This document shows, piece after piece, positions 14,099 through 26,576 of a DNA stretch of 64,000 nucleotides (position 1 is its first letter; every line of letters begins with the position of its first letter). The notes beneath the pieces were generated by a model that saw only the letters and a list, made by a program, of their open reading frames with translations, made no database searches and was not told the origin of the DNA. A program made the translations under genes and the position numbers. This stretch comes from Anticarsia gemmatalis. Its lineage: Eukaryota > Arthropoda > Insecta > Lepidoptera > Erebidae. The DNA is taken from positions 5,394,001 to 5,458,000 of the forward strand of contig NC_134756.1 of NCBI RefSeq assembly GCF_050436995.1. Direction: 5' to 3'.

Positions 14099-15555
14099 GA
14101 TTTCAACTGGTTCACACGTAAATTCGTGAGGCAAATGTGTCAATTGATAATATGTATCCTTTATATACAGCTAACGGCTATTGTAAATAACCATTGGATA
14201 GCGACAAAAGCATCATATAACTGCAGCTTGTAATCCATTTTATTATAATAACATAACAAATTATAAATACCATTAGCACCTTTACAGCCCTTATAATAAA
14301 ATTCAAATTTGTGTGTCGCCTTTTTAAAGTAAATGATGAGTAAAGTGTTATATTTGCAATTATCGTGTTTCATAACATAGTTGTTGTCGTTACCCATGAG
14401 GGACTATTGACAAATAATCGTGCTACGTGGTAATATTACCAAAATTGTCCGCCTCTGTATATTGAAAGATTTTTTTGGCGTGTTTGACAGAAAAAAGTGT
14501 ATAGTGTTACAAATAGATACATATTATATCAAACATTAGGAATAAATTATTTCCATTTTGATTTTTTATACCATTTAGAATGAGGAAACTATTAACCACT
14601 CGATGGCCATTAAAGAGACCGTACCTAACGTCTATTCTCTATTATACAAGATGAACATGACATAACAATCAAACCAATTAATTTCACCTAATCAATACAA
14701 TTGGAAGCTAGTCATATTCCCACAAGTAAGGATATAGTGACTCTAAGCAAAGACTACGGATATTGCATGACGAAAGCACTATTAAAACCTGTTAACAACT
14801 GTTGAGAGATCTTCAAAACGGCTCATTAGTCCATTACTGATAACTATTGTTGTAGAACAATAGAAAACACTTTTTTCCTACTGAAATTTCTCAGTAGAAA
14901 ATAATACTCTAGGACTAATAATCACACATATTATGGTACCCGTTGTTTCTATACCAAGCTTTTTCTACATTATTGTTTGAAAATTATCTTATTAGGCCAC
15001 TTTTAGTTTGATGATTCCTTTATGAGAATGACCAGTAACAAGATTTTCTACAGTAGGCGCTAGAAGCGTTGATAACATTTTAATACAAAATTTATTGATA
15101 GTTAGCCGGTTGTCGATAGTCGGTAATGGTAGAGAATCGTTATAAAGTAAACTTCTACTGACCAATTCTAGACCAACATATTTGATGAAGCAGCAGGCTA
15201 TTATAACAACTTCTTTATTATCAAATAAACAAATTGATCGTTACGACCAAATAGCACGAGTATGCAAACGAAAATGCGTCAGTACATAACAATGATTGTA
15301 AAATTTTTGACGATAGGGAAGTTTATAATTTGATGAATGTCCTACAGTCATCATGAAAACCTATGTATTAAATTCACATGACAACCTTAATTCGATGTTT
15401 TGACTAGTAATCACATGGTTAGTAACATCTCATTAAGACCCCATTACAATTTACGACTCATATAAATTCGGTGTAAACCAAAATTTTGACACTGACTATT
15501 CGATTTCGCAACAGTGACTATCCTTTGGAAGAAGAAAAAGTTTGATATTATCAAA
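14099..15555. other. divergent intergenic region between OBP-B and OBP-C
   Basis: Shared upstream region of a minus-strand and a plus-strand OBP gene. A TATAAA at 15461-15466 lies 90 bp before the OBP-C start codon and fits a core promoter. No further coding signal or repeat was recognised. Confidence 0.45.
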
Positions 15556-17721
15556 ATGTTTAAAGTATCAGTTTTCCTGTGTTGTTTGTGTTTATGTGCC
15601 TTGACGCCATACATAGCTTTGGTAAGTAGTTATCTATAAAATAAAAGTAAATTTGCACAGTTAGATATAAGGATCTAACTTTATCCTGATACATACCGAC
15701 CAATCGACGCACGTCGTTAAAAGAATTAGCGTTATTTCAATATTAAGACAATACTTAAGTCGCACCAGATATTTCAGCAGCATGTTGTCTTTTTTCTATT
15801 TGTCTTTTCATTGTTATTTCTTCGTATCACTGATTGTTTCCCTTTTCAATGTGGTCTTTCACCATATATACTGGGTATAAAAAAGATTATATTATTATAA
15901 TACTGTTTTTCCACAGGCGATGACTCCAGAGCAGAGAGCTATGATTCACTCTCACTTCGAAACGATCGGCAAGACGTGCATCAAAGACAACGTGATTTCA
16001 GAGCAAGATATCAACGACCTCCGAGCCAAGAAGGTTCCTTCGGGACCTAATGCTCCTTGCTTCTTATCCTGTATGATGAAGCAGATTGGCGTGGTAAGTT
16101 TGTCTTTTTATTATGTTCTTAAACTTCTTAAAGAAATATCGCAAGATATAGGGATGCAGGGGCAAAAAAATATATTCAAACCCATAAAGATTAATTAAGG
16201 ATTCAACTGTACAACTCCCTCTTTTGTAAGTTAAAATCTAGTGCTAACGATGGAGTCTGTTGATATTCCATAACCATAATAAAAAAAATAGAAAATCGCT
16301 GAGTTCACCGATAATTCATTTTGTTTTACTAAAATTCACAACGCTGTTCCTGTAAAAATCGCACAATGATTCACATGTTTTCTAGATGGACGACTCCGGA
16401 ATTCTTCAAAAGGAAACTGCGCTGGAGATGGCTAAATCCGTTTTCCAAGACCCCGAAGAAATTAAAATCATCGAAGATTATCTTCATTCTTGTGCACACG
16501 GTAAATAGGTTTCTAGACAATTATCCATTACTGGCTTTAAACGTATTTACTTAGTAACGTAATTCTAAGAAACGGAAACAATACTATTGTTATTGGATCG
16601 GACTTAGGGCGTGAGATTGGCGAGTTAAATGTGTGACTAATTGCTCTTCCTCCGTCATTATAATTGCAGGCATTATCATTCCCATCGACTAACTACCTTT
16701 CTGATAAATGTCACGTAAGTTTGGATTAGGAATGAGTTTTGTATTTTGCTTTCGCAGACAATTTGAAACCTAACCGAAAGTTGTAATTCTTTCTTTTTCT
16801 ATGACTGTGCCACTGCTGGACAGCAGTCTTCTCCCGAATTGATTTAAAAGACAGAAATAAATGCACAACAGTTATACCTAACTCACTTCACATTAAAAGT
16901 TTTTTGGAAAGTTTTGTTTATTCGATATCCTAGAAAAAGCTATGGACAATAAATTACACTTTTTCAATTATAGTAAACACTGCGAGCGTCAGCGATGGAG
17001 AGAAGGGTTGTGATCGTGCTATGCTGGCTTTCAAGTGCATGGTAGAAAATGCTTCTCAGGTAAATATTTTAATTTCCAATGTAAATAAGTCACAACTATA
17101 TACTTTAAAGAATCATTATTGCTAGAATTAATTATTTATAATGATGTTTCTACACAAGTCACGTAATTTGAAGTATTGCATTAGTTCGATACAAAGTAAG
17201 CCGGATTGTTCTGGATAATTATATAACAAGTGTAGTTACTAATCAATGGCATAAAAACAGGTGATCTAGTTTTTGATTATCTTATTTCTTATTCGATCCA
17301 AATACCATATTATGTAACGAAACTTGAAACGTCTAGTTTTTATGGGCTCGCTTGATGTTATTTAATAAACATCTGTACTAATAATAGAGCAAAAACTATG
17401 ATTTTGACGCGCGTTTTATAAAAAAATAGAACATTTTAAGCGTTGGGAAACCCACTTGGATGACGCACAGTTAATACTGTAAGGTCAGTAAAATATAGAT
17501 TGCAAACAAATAAATGTTTTATGAACCTTGCACGCAGTCTAAGCCTTTATACCTTGCAGTAGATATATGTGTATTGTATATAGTTCAATATTTAGCTATG
17601 ATTTGATTCTAAATGATCCTGATCATATTAATCATTTATTTTTTTATTAATGGAATTTTTGGATGAAAATTGAACTTATCATTTTATTTTGTTTGTTTTG
17701 CAGTTCGGCTTCGACATCTAA
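15556..17721 (+). CDS. odorant-binding protein C (classic, six Cys)
   Basis: Plus-strand exons: 15556-15621, 15917-16093, 16386-16500, 16974-17059, 17704-17721; 462 nt, 153 residues. The signal peptide is MFKVSVFLCCLCLCALTPYIAL; mature start AMTPEQRAM. Cysteine spacing is 26-3-42-14-8. Exon 4 has the block ASVSDGEKGCDRAM, and the 18-nt last exon encodes FGFDI and TAA. All introns are GT-AG. One of only two plus-strand OBPs here; it converges on OBP-D (433 bp between stop codons). A polyadenylation signal AATAAA lies near 17816. The F-x-F-D tail links it to OBP-A, B, G and H rather than to its neighbour D. Confidence 0.93.
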
Positions 17722-18154
17722 ATTCTTCTAACGCGTTCTACGGATGTTAAAATACTCTCACTTTAAACTCAAATGTTTTTGTCTATTGACTTCTTAATTT
17801 GTTATTTTTAAATTTAATAAAAGGTTCGGAAAATCAACTGTCGTTTATTATTTTATGAAAAATCCTTTATTGTATAATATTTATATTCTATTCTATTTTA
17901 AGCACATGACTTTGACGTTATTCATATTTGCTTTATGGTTTTAAATTCCCGTAATGTAGTTGTTCATAATAATAAATGTTTTAAGTGATTTACAATCAGA
18001 AATGATAGAAAAAAAACAAAAAAATTCAAATAGAATTGCTTTATTATAATAAAAATATCAAATAAACATAATAAGTAACAAACAAGAAAGATGCCTCATT
18101 TGGTCAAGCTCATCAACAAATCCAGGATTCCGTAAGCCGTTGTCTGTTTTGCAT
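17722..18154. other. convergent 3' region between OBP-C and OBP-D
   Basis: Holds the 3' untranslated regions and polyadenylation signals of both convergent genes (AATAAA near 17816 on plus; TTTATT-type signals on the minus side near 18040). No other feature was seen. Confidence 0.5.
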
Positions 18155-19975
18155 TTAGATTGGGATCTGAAAATAAAAAAGTAATATTAGAATTGCTTTA
18201 CGGAAATGCATTGTTTGCTTTGTTGTACAATTAAAGTATTTTTTATATGAATACTCAATTAAACTGAAACGAATATAAAATTAGATTTTTATTAATATTT
18301 CCCTTTCCTTGGGATCTTCGCCTATTTTAAACACTATGTATTCTTTACCCTTACTCGGGTTCTATCTTTTTACAAAATTTCATCGAAATCAGTACAGTGA
18401 TTTAGGCATGAAGACAGCCAGATATAGTAGCATTCCCGTTTATAATAATGATCAATATAATGTAATAGGCTACTAAATATACTATAGTCAGTTTTATAAG
18501 CTTAATACCCCTACAGTTGAAAAATCAATAAGTTGTTCATGATTCACAGTTACAAGCATTATAGCGTACCTCAGCCTTGTGTTCCATGGCGCAGGCCAAT
18601 ACAAGCTTGGCTCTATCACAACCAGCCTCTCCGTCACTGACAGGCTCATCGTTCACTGAAATAAATATTTCAAGACTTATATATTCGGAAGCCGAGACAC
18701 ATTTTGGGCCGTTGAGCCAACGCAGTAAGTTTTATATTCCGATGAAAAAACACCATTGTTATAAACATAGAAAAATTGGTCGAGTAATCTTAGATGTAAT
18801 TGTTTCGCAAACACTACTCTACCGTTCGTTCCATTGCAGCGTTGTTACTCAATATCGTATTGAAATTAAAACAATTAATATTACTTTACAGACCTTTAGA
18901 GCATTTCCTTCCAATTTCTTCGAATTTAGCGAAATCTTCATCGCTCTTCACAAACTTCCTCAGTTTTCCGAGACCCTTCTCGGCGTCATAGAAACCTTTG
19001 CTGTCCAGCTGTATAACAGAATGGTTGATTTAGCTTATTTTATATGAATTTTACAATAATTTGGCATAAAATTTCATCAAAATAGAAAATCACACATGCG
19101 TGTAAAGGCCATTGTCCTTTTCCACGTATAAAAGGTAGGCATTTCCCGGTAAAGAGATGATATAACTGATAGTGGATCGAATAGAAATTTAGGTTCCACA
19201 ATATAATTCAGTGCAATACAATGTACTAGTGTTATTATTTTGTTGCTACGATTACTTCTTCAAGTTAAACTGAGTAGCCAAGCCAAGTAAAAGGATCGAA
19301 AAAATGTTAAACTAAAATAGACTCTATTGTTGTTAACTTACGATCTCAGTTTTCTTCATCACACATCCGAGGAAGCAAGACTTGATGCCTTCAGCATTAT
19401 TGGCCTCCTTGGCGGCTATGATATCTCCCTCAGAGACTCCATGCTCGGATGAACATTCTGCTATGACAGGTGCCATTGCTTCGCGGAAGGCAGCCTTCTC
19501 TTCATCGGTGACAGCCTGTTAGAACCAAATATTAAACTGTGGCGTGGGGTGGCGACGGAGGAAGTTCAAAAAATGGTCTTGGAAGCTACAAATGTAAATT
19601 TTGTAACCTTTAACCATTGTATACAGAAATTTTGTAGCAAGCCTCTATCTAGCGGAATCTACCACTGAGCATCTATACAAAGTATGTAAATTATTATCAA
19701 TATGATGTATATTCATTTAAGAAATTAAAGTAGTTTCGGTTTGTTTGTGAGGGATTCTTCTTAAAGAGACCCTTAAGAACAAACCGAAACTACTTCTAAG
19801 GGTCTAAGGTACTGTTTCTAGGGGTCTTTTTAAGAAGAGTACCTTAGAAAATTGGATCCCAAATTGGGTCTTTTCGAGTAAACTTGGTTTGAATAATAAT
19901 ATTTAGAATACTCACCGAAACTTTAGTGAGGCTCGCAGCCACCACACACAGGAGTAAGCAGGTTACTTTCGACAT
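18155..19975 (-). CDS. odorant-binding protein D (classic, six Cys)
   Basis: Minus-strand exons: 19916-19975, 19342-19515, 18894-19008, 18570-18655, 18155-18166; 447 nt, 148 residues. The signal peptide is MSKVTCLLLCVVAASLTKVS; mature start AVTDEEKAAF. Cysteine spacing is 25-3-42-14-8. Exon 4 carries VNDEPVSDGEAGCDRAK and the 12-nt last exon encodes IPI and the stop. Same exon lengths and tail type as OBP-E and OBP-F, with which it forms a recent tandem group. Upstream it shares a 20-bp motif (20091-20110) with E and F. Confidence 0.93.
18290..18460. repeat. degenerate interspersed repeat in OBP-D intron 4
   Basis: Contains the 'caaaatttcatcgaaatcagtacagtgattta' type block seen at about 6410 and in the Helitron-like copies, followed by a TTTATAATA end. 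Termini are not clear, so this is a remnant at best. Confidence 0.35.
19729..19794. repeat. 17-bp perfect inverted repeat in OBP-D intron 1
   Basis: AGTAGTTTCGGTTTGTT at 19729-19745 is the exact reverse complement of 19778-19794, with a 32-nt loop. It could form a hairpin in the pre-mRNA or mark a small MITE end pair. No function can be assigned. Confidence 0.6.
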
Positions 19976-20090
19976 CTTCAAGTTCTTTGGTGTTGTACCG
20001 TCTTTGAGACTACGATTGGATATGCTTGTCTTTGAGCCTATTGTCCATTTATATATCAAAATCCTGTCGTTAAGTCGTTAGATGTGAAGC

Positions 20091-20110
20091 AATTATCATA
20101 ATATCTCACC
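20091..20110 (-). promoter_or_regulatory. conserved upstream motif of OBP-D (shared with E and F)
   Basis: AATTATCATAATATCTCACC lies about 120 bp upstream of the OBP-D start codon. Nearly the same 20 bases occur at comparable distance upstream of OBP-E (24396-24415) and OBP-F (35763-35782). A TATA-like run (ATTTATATAT) lies between it and the start. Candidate shared cis-element, inferred from conservation only. Confidence 0.5.
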
Positions 20111-21108
20111 AACGACACCACGCAATGTTTAAATAATAACCCTCAATGTTACACGAAACTACAAAAAAGCACTTTTGCTCTTCGTTGTATTGTTTACCTA
20201 CTTCCTCGAATATAAGAATCTACTTTGTTCTTGTTGTTAGACTGAATGCATACCTCAAACTCCTAGAGAACTAATTTCGATGAACACGGGCTACAGAAGG
20301 TTCTCAAATTCTAATTACAAATCAAATGCAATTACGTTTCAAAACTTCAGACCAAAAAAGTCACATTATAAAAAGGTTTTTCCAAAATGTCAGTTTCATT
20401 ACGTGTATCTCTGGATTAAATATGGTAATCTACTAATTACTAAGCGGCATAATCTGAGAAGCAAAACTACTTATTTATTTAATTATTTTTATAAAATTGT
20501 TGCTGTCATAAAAAGCCGTAGATATAAAAACTGAAAATACGCTGCATTTTGATTTTTTGAGTTACTACATGGAATAAGATTGTTCTAGCAAATCACTACC
20601 CACGAAATCGCAAGTGATAACTAAACAAGAATTTAACCTATTACTATTGCGGTTTTCGATCAAGTTTATCTCTTCGCCCATTTTCTTGTGTAGTGCGATC
20701 CTCTCCTGGTTCTAAATGTGATCTAACATTGTTTATACCTACTTAATTATTTTATTGTGTCTGTTTACGAACCCCGGATGGTACTCATTTGCATGCAAAT
20801 GTAGAAGAATGAATATTATTCGTCATCGTATCATCATTTTATGAACATAACTTTAGTACAACTAGGTAGTTATTTAAACAAAGTTTAATTGTAGCTAAAG
20901 CGCAAAAGGTTCATATTTATTGACAAAAACCAGTCAGTGACCACCTTAAATTAATTAAAAACTGTGACAACTCCCTGCAATTTTTTTAAATTTAAACAAA
21001 GAAATGAATATACCAAATTTTCTAGATTTTATAAGATCTTAAGATATTCATATGCATTTTTGTCGTCTCTGCGTCAAAATATTAAAGTTTTTTTAATATT
21101 TCTATTAA
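20111..21108. other. intergenic region, OBP-D upstream
   Basis: AT-rich with several short open frames that lack domain similarity or splice context. No gene called. Confidence 0.45.
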
Positions 21109-21382
21109 TCTATACTAATATTATAAAGCTGAAGAGTTTTTTTGTTTGTATGTTTGTTTGTTTGTTTGTTTGAACGCGCTAATCTCAGGAACTACTGGTC
21201 CGATTTGAAAAATTCTTTCAGTGTTAGATAGCCTATTTATCGAGGAAGGCTATAGGCTATATATATATAACATCACGCTACGGTCATGAGGAGCGGAGTA
21301 GCAACGAAAAATGTTACGACAACGGGGAAAATGTTTACCCATTCTCTTCAGTGACGCAAGCGAAGTTGCGCGGGTCAGCTAG
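21109..21382 (+). mobile_element. non-autonomous Helitron-like element, 274 bp
   Basis: Begins TCTATACTAATATTATAAAG, has a TTTG-repeat stretch, and ends with a hairpin (CGCAAGCGAAGTTGCG) followed by GGGTCAGCTAG. The flanking base is A on the left (21108) and T on the right (21383), the Helitron insertion signature. The best preserved copy in the window; 11418-11657 is the same family in the other orientation. Confidence 0.85.
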
Positions 21383-22865
21383 TACTTGATACAAGTTAGA
21401 GATAAATGAGTCTATAAACTATCATACGTGTAGATAGAGTTCGAGCAACAACATTTTTCTTTGAAAACTCATGTCATTATCAGCGTATTACATATACCAG
21501 ATGCTTTTCATACTTTTCATAAAAAAGACAGCGTTATTTTTTTCCAAACTATTAATGTACTGGTATTACCTTTGTGAGTAATCATTAAAAACAGTCAAAA
21601 CCGAAACCTTCAGTACAAGGGTATAAATAGATAATGATCATATAATCTAGGAAAGAAGGCTTGCTTAGTTCTGTTAGTGTCGCATCATAATAATATGCCG
21701 TCAAAAACAGTTTGGACGTTGCAGAGACAACAACTCCGTAACAATCGTAATCGATTGAATTCGGTCAAAATTGTAAAATATAAAAAATCTAGAAAAAATA
21801 ATCTCCAATCTAAGCAGGATCTCCAATATAATTTAGGTTCCAGATTATCGACAGCTATGTGTTTCTTTCTATGAAACCTTTTCCACTGTTCTGGAGAGTA
21901 AGCATTTTGTATGTTGTATGTTTGTTTAAGAGCGAAACTCGATGCTAGTGTAATTTTTTATGAATCGGCATCAATTAGTCTTCAAAGAAGTAAGGAAAGT
22001 TTTAGTAGTTTAGAACTATTTTAAGTACTTCTTTCCATCACTTTTTCTACGGAACGAACATACTTGTTTACGTAACAGTCCATACACTATATCTATAAAG
22101 TAAATCACGAAAATACAAGCGAGGTGTCAGAATGTTCAAAATTATAACAAACGTCCAAATTCCGGTGATTACTATTGGACCAGTGCCTGCTATAATAACT
22201 TGGGGTTTTTTATAACGCATGATATTCTATCAAACTTGCATTTTCCTATTCCCAAAATTGCTTAGACGATTATGTGTAATTTCGTGTGTAATAAATCGTC
22301 GCCTAGTCAGTTAGATACTATTATCTACTTTATGCTCGTAGTATAAATGTTTTCCTCTTTACGTCATATTGTGTAGTATATGGTAGGTCTTTAACATTTT
22401 AAACAGAGTAACGACCTGTCGTCCAGTGAAATTATATATAAAACTGAAACCCATTTTCCTTGGTCACGGCATCACGCGTAATTGACTGAACCGATTTTAT
22501 TGAATTGAATTATTTTTGTGTTGTATTTGTTATTATTAGGAGAAGGTTCTTACGGAAAAAAATATTAAGAAAATCTCTCAGAAGTATTGAAAAATAGACA
22601 TTTAATTTTGCATATTTTAGGCGGTACGAGGTTCGCCGGATCAATTAGTTGCAATTAAAGCCTAATCTAAATGGTTCAAGACTGAAGGTCGTATAAAGAG
22701 TGATGTAGATACTTCAGTGAGCACTATCACAATCATTTTACAAAGTAGATCTAGTAAAAAAGTGAATATTTTTTTATTAAAACTTTTTATTGACAAAAGA
22801 TAAACAAAAAATACAATTTCACATTAGATTTTTCCTTTCAGCGCCTGGCAATTATTTTGTGCAGC
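21383..22865. other. intergenic region between the Helitron-like copy and OBP-E
   Basis: No exon or structured repeat was recognised. The small ORF at 21677-21874 has no supporting features. Confidence 0.45.
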
Positions 22866-24284
22866 TTATAGTGGGATCTGAAAACAAAAAAATCCTGGTT
22901 AATTTTTAAAAACACATTGAATCTCTTGAATAAAATTGGAGCATAGTGCCTTATTTTAGCTAGTTAATTAATGTTCATGCACTAGTAATACTTATGAAAA
23001 TTCTTATAAGTAACGCACCTCAGCCTTATGTTCGAGGAAACAGGACAGCAACAGCTTAGCTTTGTCACAGCCGGCTTCTCCATCACTGACGGGCTTGTCG
23101 TTCACTGCAAATTAACAAAACAAATTAATAATATTTACATATGTAGGTTTTATACAACTGTAGGTAAATAGACCTCGATCTATTTTAACTAGTGAAACAT
23201 ACTTGATCTAAAATTGAATTACGAATTTAGATTAGACAGAATATACTTGTAACATATTCGTTCTAAAGATCCAATACAAACATTAATATCAACTATCAAA
23301 AAATATATAAATGGACATTGTTGTTTAAGTACCTGAAACGCATATCTTTCCAACATCAGCGAACTTGTTGAAGTCCTCATCGCTCTTAACGAATTTCCTT
23401 AGTTTTTCCAAACTGGCATCCACGTCGTATTCGCCTTGAGGAGTCAACTGTAAAAGCGAAATACAAATTGTAGTCAGAATTAAACGGCAAAATGACATAT
23501 TTTTTTGCTGGTGCTACGAAATAAGTTGTCGGTATAACGCTATCGTGAGCTAGATTAGAAATATTGAAAGCATTTTTAAGCTAACTAAAAATCTTCCTGC
23601 CACTTTTGCTGACAAAATATACTCATATTACGAACATAAGAATTTTAAGTGCTATTTGTTATTACAACTAACAGCAGAATATTTATTAAGTGGGAAAAAT
23701 TTAATGAAGAAAATGTGTACTTACAACTCCAAGTTTCTTGAACACACATCCGATGAAGCAAGAGTTGATGCCCTCAGGATTGCCTGCCTCCTTCGCAGAC
23801 TTGATATCTTCCTGGGAGACGCCGTGCGCTGTAGAGCACTCTCCCACTAAAGGCAACACTGCTTCACGGAAAGCAGCTTTTTCTTCTTCACTAACGGCCT
23901 ATCACAACCAAAAACAATTGTTACTCAATTATAAAAAAAGACATAATACTTTAAAGTGAAGTTCTTTAACGGGCTGTGAAAAGGGGTATCAAACATTTTC
24001 GATCACCAAAAATTCTCATAAACATTAAAGGGGTGCAATACAGTGGTCATATTCCATTATTTAGAATCTCTTCGTTTTCAATGCAATTTAACGCCTTGTA
24101 TGCAAAATATTAAGATACAGTAGACTAATTTTCTTTTCGTTATATTTTTACAGCCTGTACATAATATTGATATCCAATTTCCGAGATACGCTTTCGAATG
24201 TTCTATGAATAGCTAAGTACTCACATAGACGCCACTTAAGGTCACAGCCACAACACAAACAAACAAACAAGTGAACTTAGACAT
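22866..24284 (-). CDS. odorant-binding protein E (classic, six Cys)
   Basis: Minus-strand exons: 24225-24284, 23725-23898, 23333-23447, 23019-23104, 22866-22877; 447 nt, 148 residues. The signal peptide is MSKFTCLFVCVVAVTLSGVY; mature start AVSEEEKAAF. Cysteine spacing is 25-3-42-14-8. The exon 4 block is VNDKPVSDGEAGCDKAK and the last exon encodes IPL and the stop. OBP-F has an almost identical first exon and tail, so E and F are the closest pair in the array; they are now separated by a LINE insertion. Expected role: soluble ligand carrier. Confidence 0.94.
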
Positions 24285-24420
24285 GTTGATAAAACTGCAG
24301 TTGTACCGCTTACTAAGGAACTCCGAGTGAGTATGTTTATCCTTAAAACAACGTCTCCTATTTATATGAGACTCACGTAACTAATTCACTGAGATAATTA
24401 CCATAATATCTCACCGTGAA
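24285..24420 (-). promoter_or_regulatory. OBP-E proximal promoter, conserved with OBP-F
   Basis: Over about 130 bp upstream of the start codon this region is nearly collinear with 35647-35785 upstream of OBP-F. Shared blocks include TTGTACCGCTT, GAGTATGTTTATCCTTA, TCTCCTATTTATATGAGACT (TATA-like) and AATTACCA-AA/TA-TATCTC-CC at 24396-24415. This marks a duplicated promoter and is a direct comparison within the window. Confidence 0.65.
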
Positions 24421-25355
24421 TCAAGTTAATGCTATAAAAACTAGTTACAATGGTTAATTGTTCAAAGAAAAAAAGCTCCAGACTATTTCTTAGAAGCTGT
24501 TTCAGGAATCTCAAACAGTTTTTTTGGTTGACAAAAAAGTTTAGCAGTAAATTGTGACCGTCGAACGGTAATTGTGAGTTTAATAATTCATATTGTGAAA
24601 TTAAAATAATGCAAGGTTTTACAACGACACGTGTTCATTAAATTATACAAAAAAACTGTCTCGTTAAATATTTCAAATGGTATTCTTTGCTCCATAAGTT
24701 TGACGTAAATTACTTGTTTTTTTTTTGTATTTGCATTAGGTTAAAGGTACTTGTATATTGTTGGAGATGGCGCTGCGCCAGAGTAAACATCAGCTCCGTA
24801 TATTTAATTAGTGAAACTGTGTTAAAAGTTATCAAAACGGACCATAATTAGTGTATTTCGAAGGATACTATAGTGATACATCTGTGGAAATGTTATCTAC
24901 GTGATCAGTGGACAATTACTTAAAATATTAAACAAAATCTCTTTAAGTGACTGTTATGTAAACATTTATGAAATCTAAGGAAACCTGTGGTACAAACCAT
25001 AAAAATACGTGTGAACCTATAAAAATACAACACAATCAACTCAGTGAACAGTGAAATTAAAAATAAAACAGTGATATATTGATAACCCAATATTTTCGGT
25101 AAACAAAAACAGTTAAAATTCAAACATAGCATCACAGCTAACAAATTTAAGCTGCGCTTGATGAAAGTGACATCTAGCAGTTATTGTCATAATTAAGTGG
25201 TTCAATATTATCGTAAATGCTTTTCGAACAACTTAATGACATTTTATCAATACAAATTGTAGAAAAACAATAGATGGCGTTGCCCGCTTTAGTTCCCTCC
25301 AATGAAAGATAGATGGCCTAAAAACTAATTACCATAACTACCATATCGAATAACA

Positions 25356-26576
25356 ATGGATACACCGGGGAAGAGATTGAGTTTTAATAATATTACGTTT
25401 CGGAAAACCCGTGTGCCTGACTTCTCATCCAACGAGTCGCTTAACCTCTCATATGCATCGGTAACATCAAATCCGCACCATGGCAGCTTACCGGACATAT
25501 CAACATCTAATATAGAAGATATCAAATCACTTAAAGAAGAAGTACTCCGACTTACCAACGAGCTTCAATACGCTCAGAAAAAGATAGAAGATCTAAAAGC
25601 AGAAAACAAGCAATTTAAAGAAGAAAATGTTAAGCTACAGAAAACACAACTACGATATAAAGAAATTCCCAATAATCCATCAAAAACTAAAAAGAAGACG
25701 AGAGGTACGTGCCCACAGATTCTTACAAATACTAGTAGTTCCGATGAACCAAATTTGGAACATTCTGATCTCACTAATACGACACTTCGACCAATAGATG
25801 TCACTATAGAACAAAATTACGACAAAAACAAACCCGAGCAACTTCAATCAGGGACACCTGCAAACATCTCGACGCATATAGATAAGTATAATATAATAAT
25901 CCTGGGGGATCAACGTGCCCGCGGTCTATCTAGAAGACTGATACAATCAAGAAGAAATAAATGGAACGATAAATACACCATCACATCTGTCGTTAAACCG
26001 AACGCGACTAGTGCACAAATTTTAAACAGCTGTAATGAAGATTTCATCAAACGACTTACCCCTAATGACATTATAGTTCTAGTAATAGGATCCAACGACA
26101 GAAACCCCTATATTTTTATGTCGGAATTGTGTAACACCTTATGTAAACTACGCTCTCAAACTGTGTATGTAACAAATGTCCAAAATAATATATATTTGAA
26201 CACAAATATGTTTAATAACAATTTAGAACTAATCGTCCAAAATTATAAAAATTGTAAACTCCTAAAAATACACAATCTACCCAAACAGTATTATAATGCT
26301 CGACACTCTACAGTAAACTACCAACATAACACATTTATCTCGAGTCTGTGCCAACAATTAAACACCGAAATTGATTATGAGGTTTATTGTAATAAATTCA
26401 TTTCTATTAATAATAAAAGTCAAAAACATAACAATAAATTAGACTCATTTAACAAAAGTAACACATATAAAATCACGCAACCATCCATCATCCAAACAAA
26501 AATAACACAATATTTTAAAAAAGAATATAAAACAAACATTAATAAAGAACGAGTTTTTTTTCGCTCCTCAAATTAA
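25356..26576 (+). CDS. LINE ORF1 protein with coiled coil and SGNH-like region
   Basis: 406 residues from ATG 25356. Residues about 55-100 form a heptad-rich charged coiled coil (LKEEVLRLTNELQYAQKKIE). Residues about 178-260 resemble the SGNH/GDSL-like domain seen in ORF1 of CR1-group LINEs: IIILGDQRARGL near residue 184 in place of the GDS block, and VIGSNDRNP near residue 244. The serine of the GDS block is Gln here, so esterase activity is doubtful. ORF1 would bind RNA and form the ribonucleoprotein particle. The frame ends in a T8 run overlapping the start of the ORF2 frame. Confidence 0.75.
   Translation: MDTPGKRLSFNNITFRKTRVPDFSSNESLNLSYASVTSNPHHGSLPDISTSNIEDIKSLKEEVLRLTNELQYAQKKIEDLKAENKQFKEENVKLQKTQLRYKEIPNNPSKTKKKTRGTCPQILTNTSSSDEPNLEHSDLTNTTLRPIDVTIEQNYDKNKPEQLQSGTPANISTHIDKYNIIILGDQRARGLSRRLIQSRRNKWNDKYTITSVVKPNATSAQILNSCNEDFIKRLTPNDIIVLVIGSNDRNPYIFMSELCNTLCKLRSQTVYVTNVQNNIYLNTNMFNNNLELIVQNYKNCKLLKIHNLPKQYYNARHSTVNYQHNTFISSLCQQLNTEIDYEVYCNKFISINNKSQKHNNKLDSFNKSNTYKITQPSIIQTKITQYFKKEYKTNINKERVFFRSSN

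Noticed and set aside
18577..19047. 156-residue plus-strand ORF
   Set aside because: It runs antisense across exons 3 and 4 of OBP-D.
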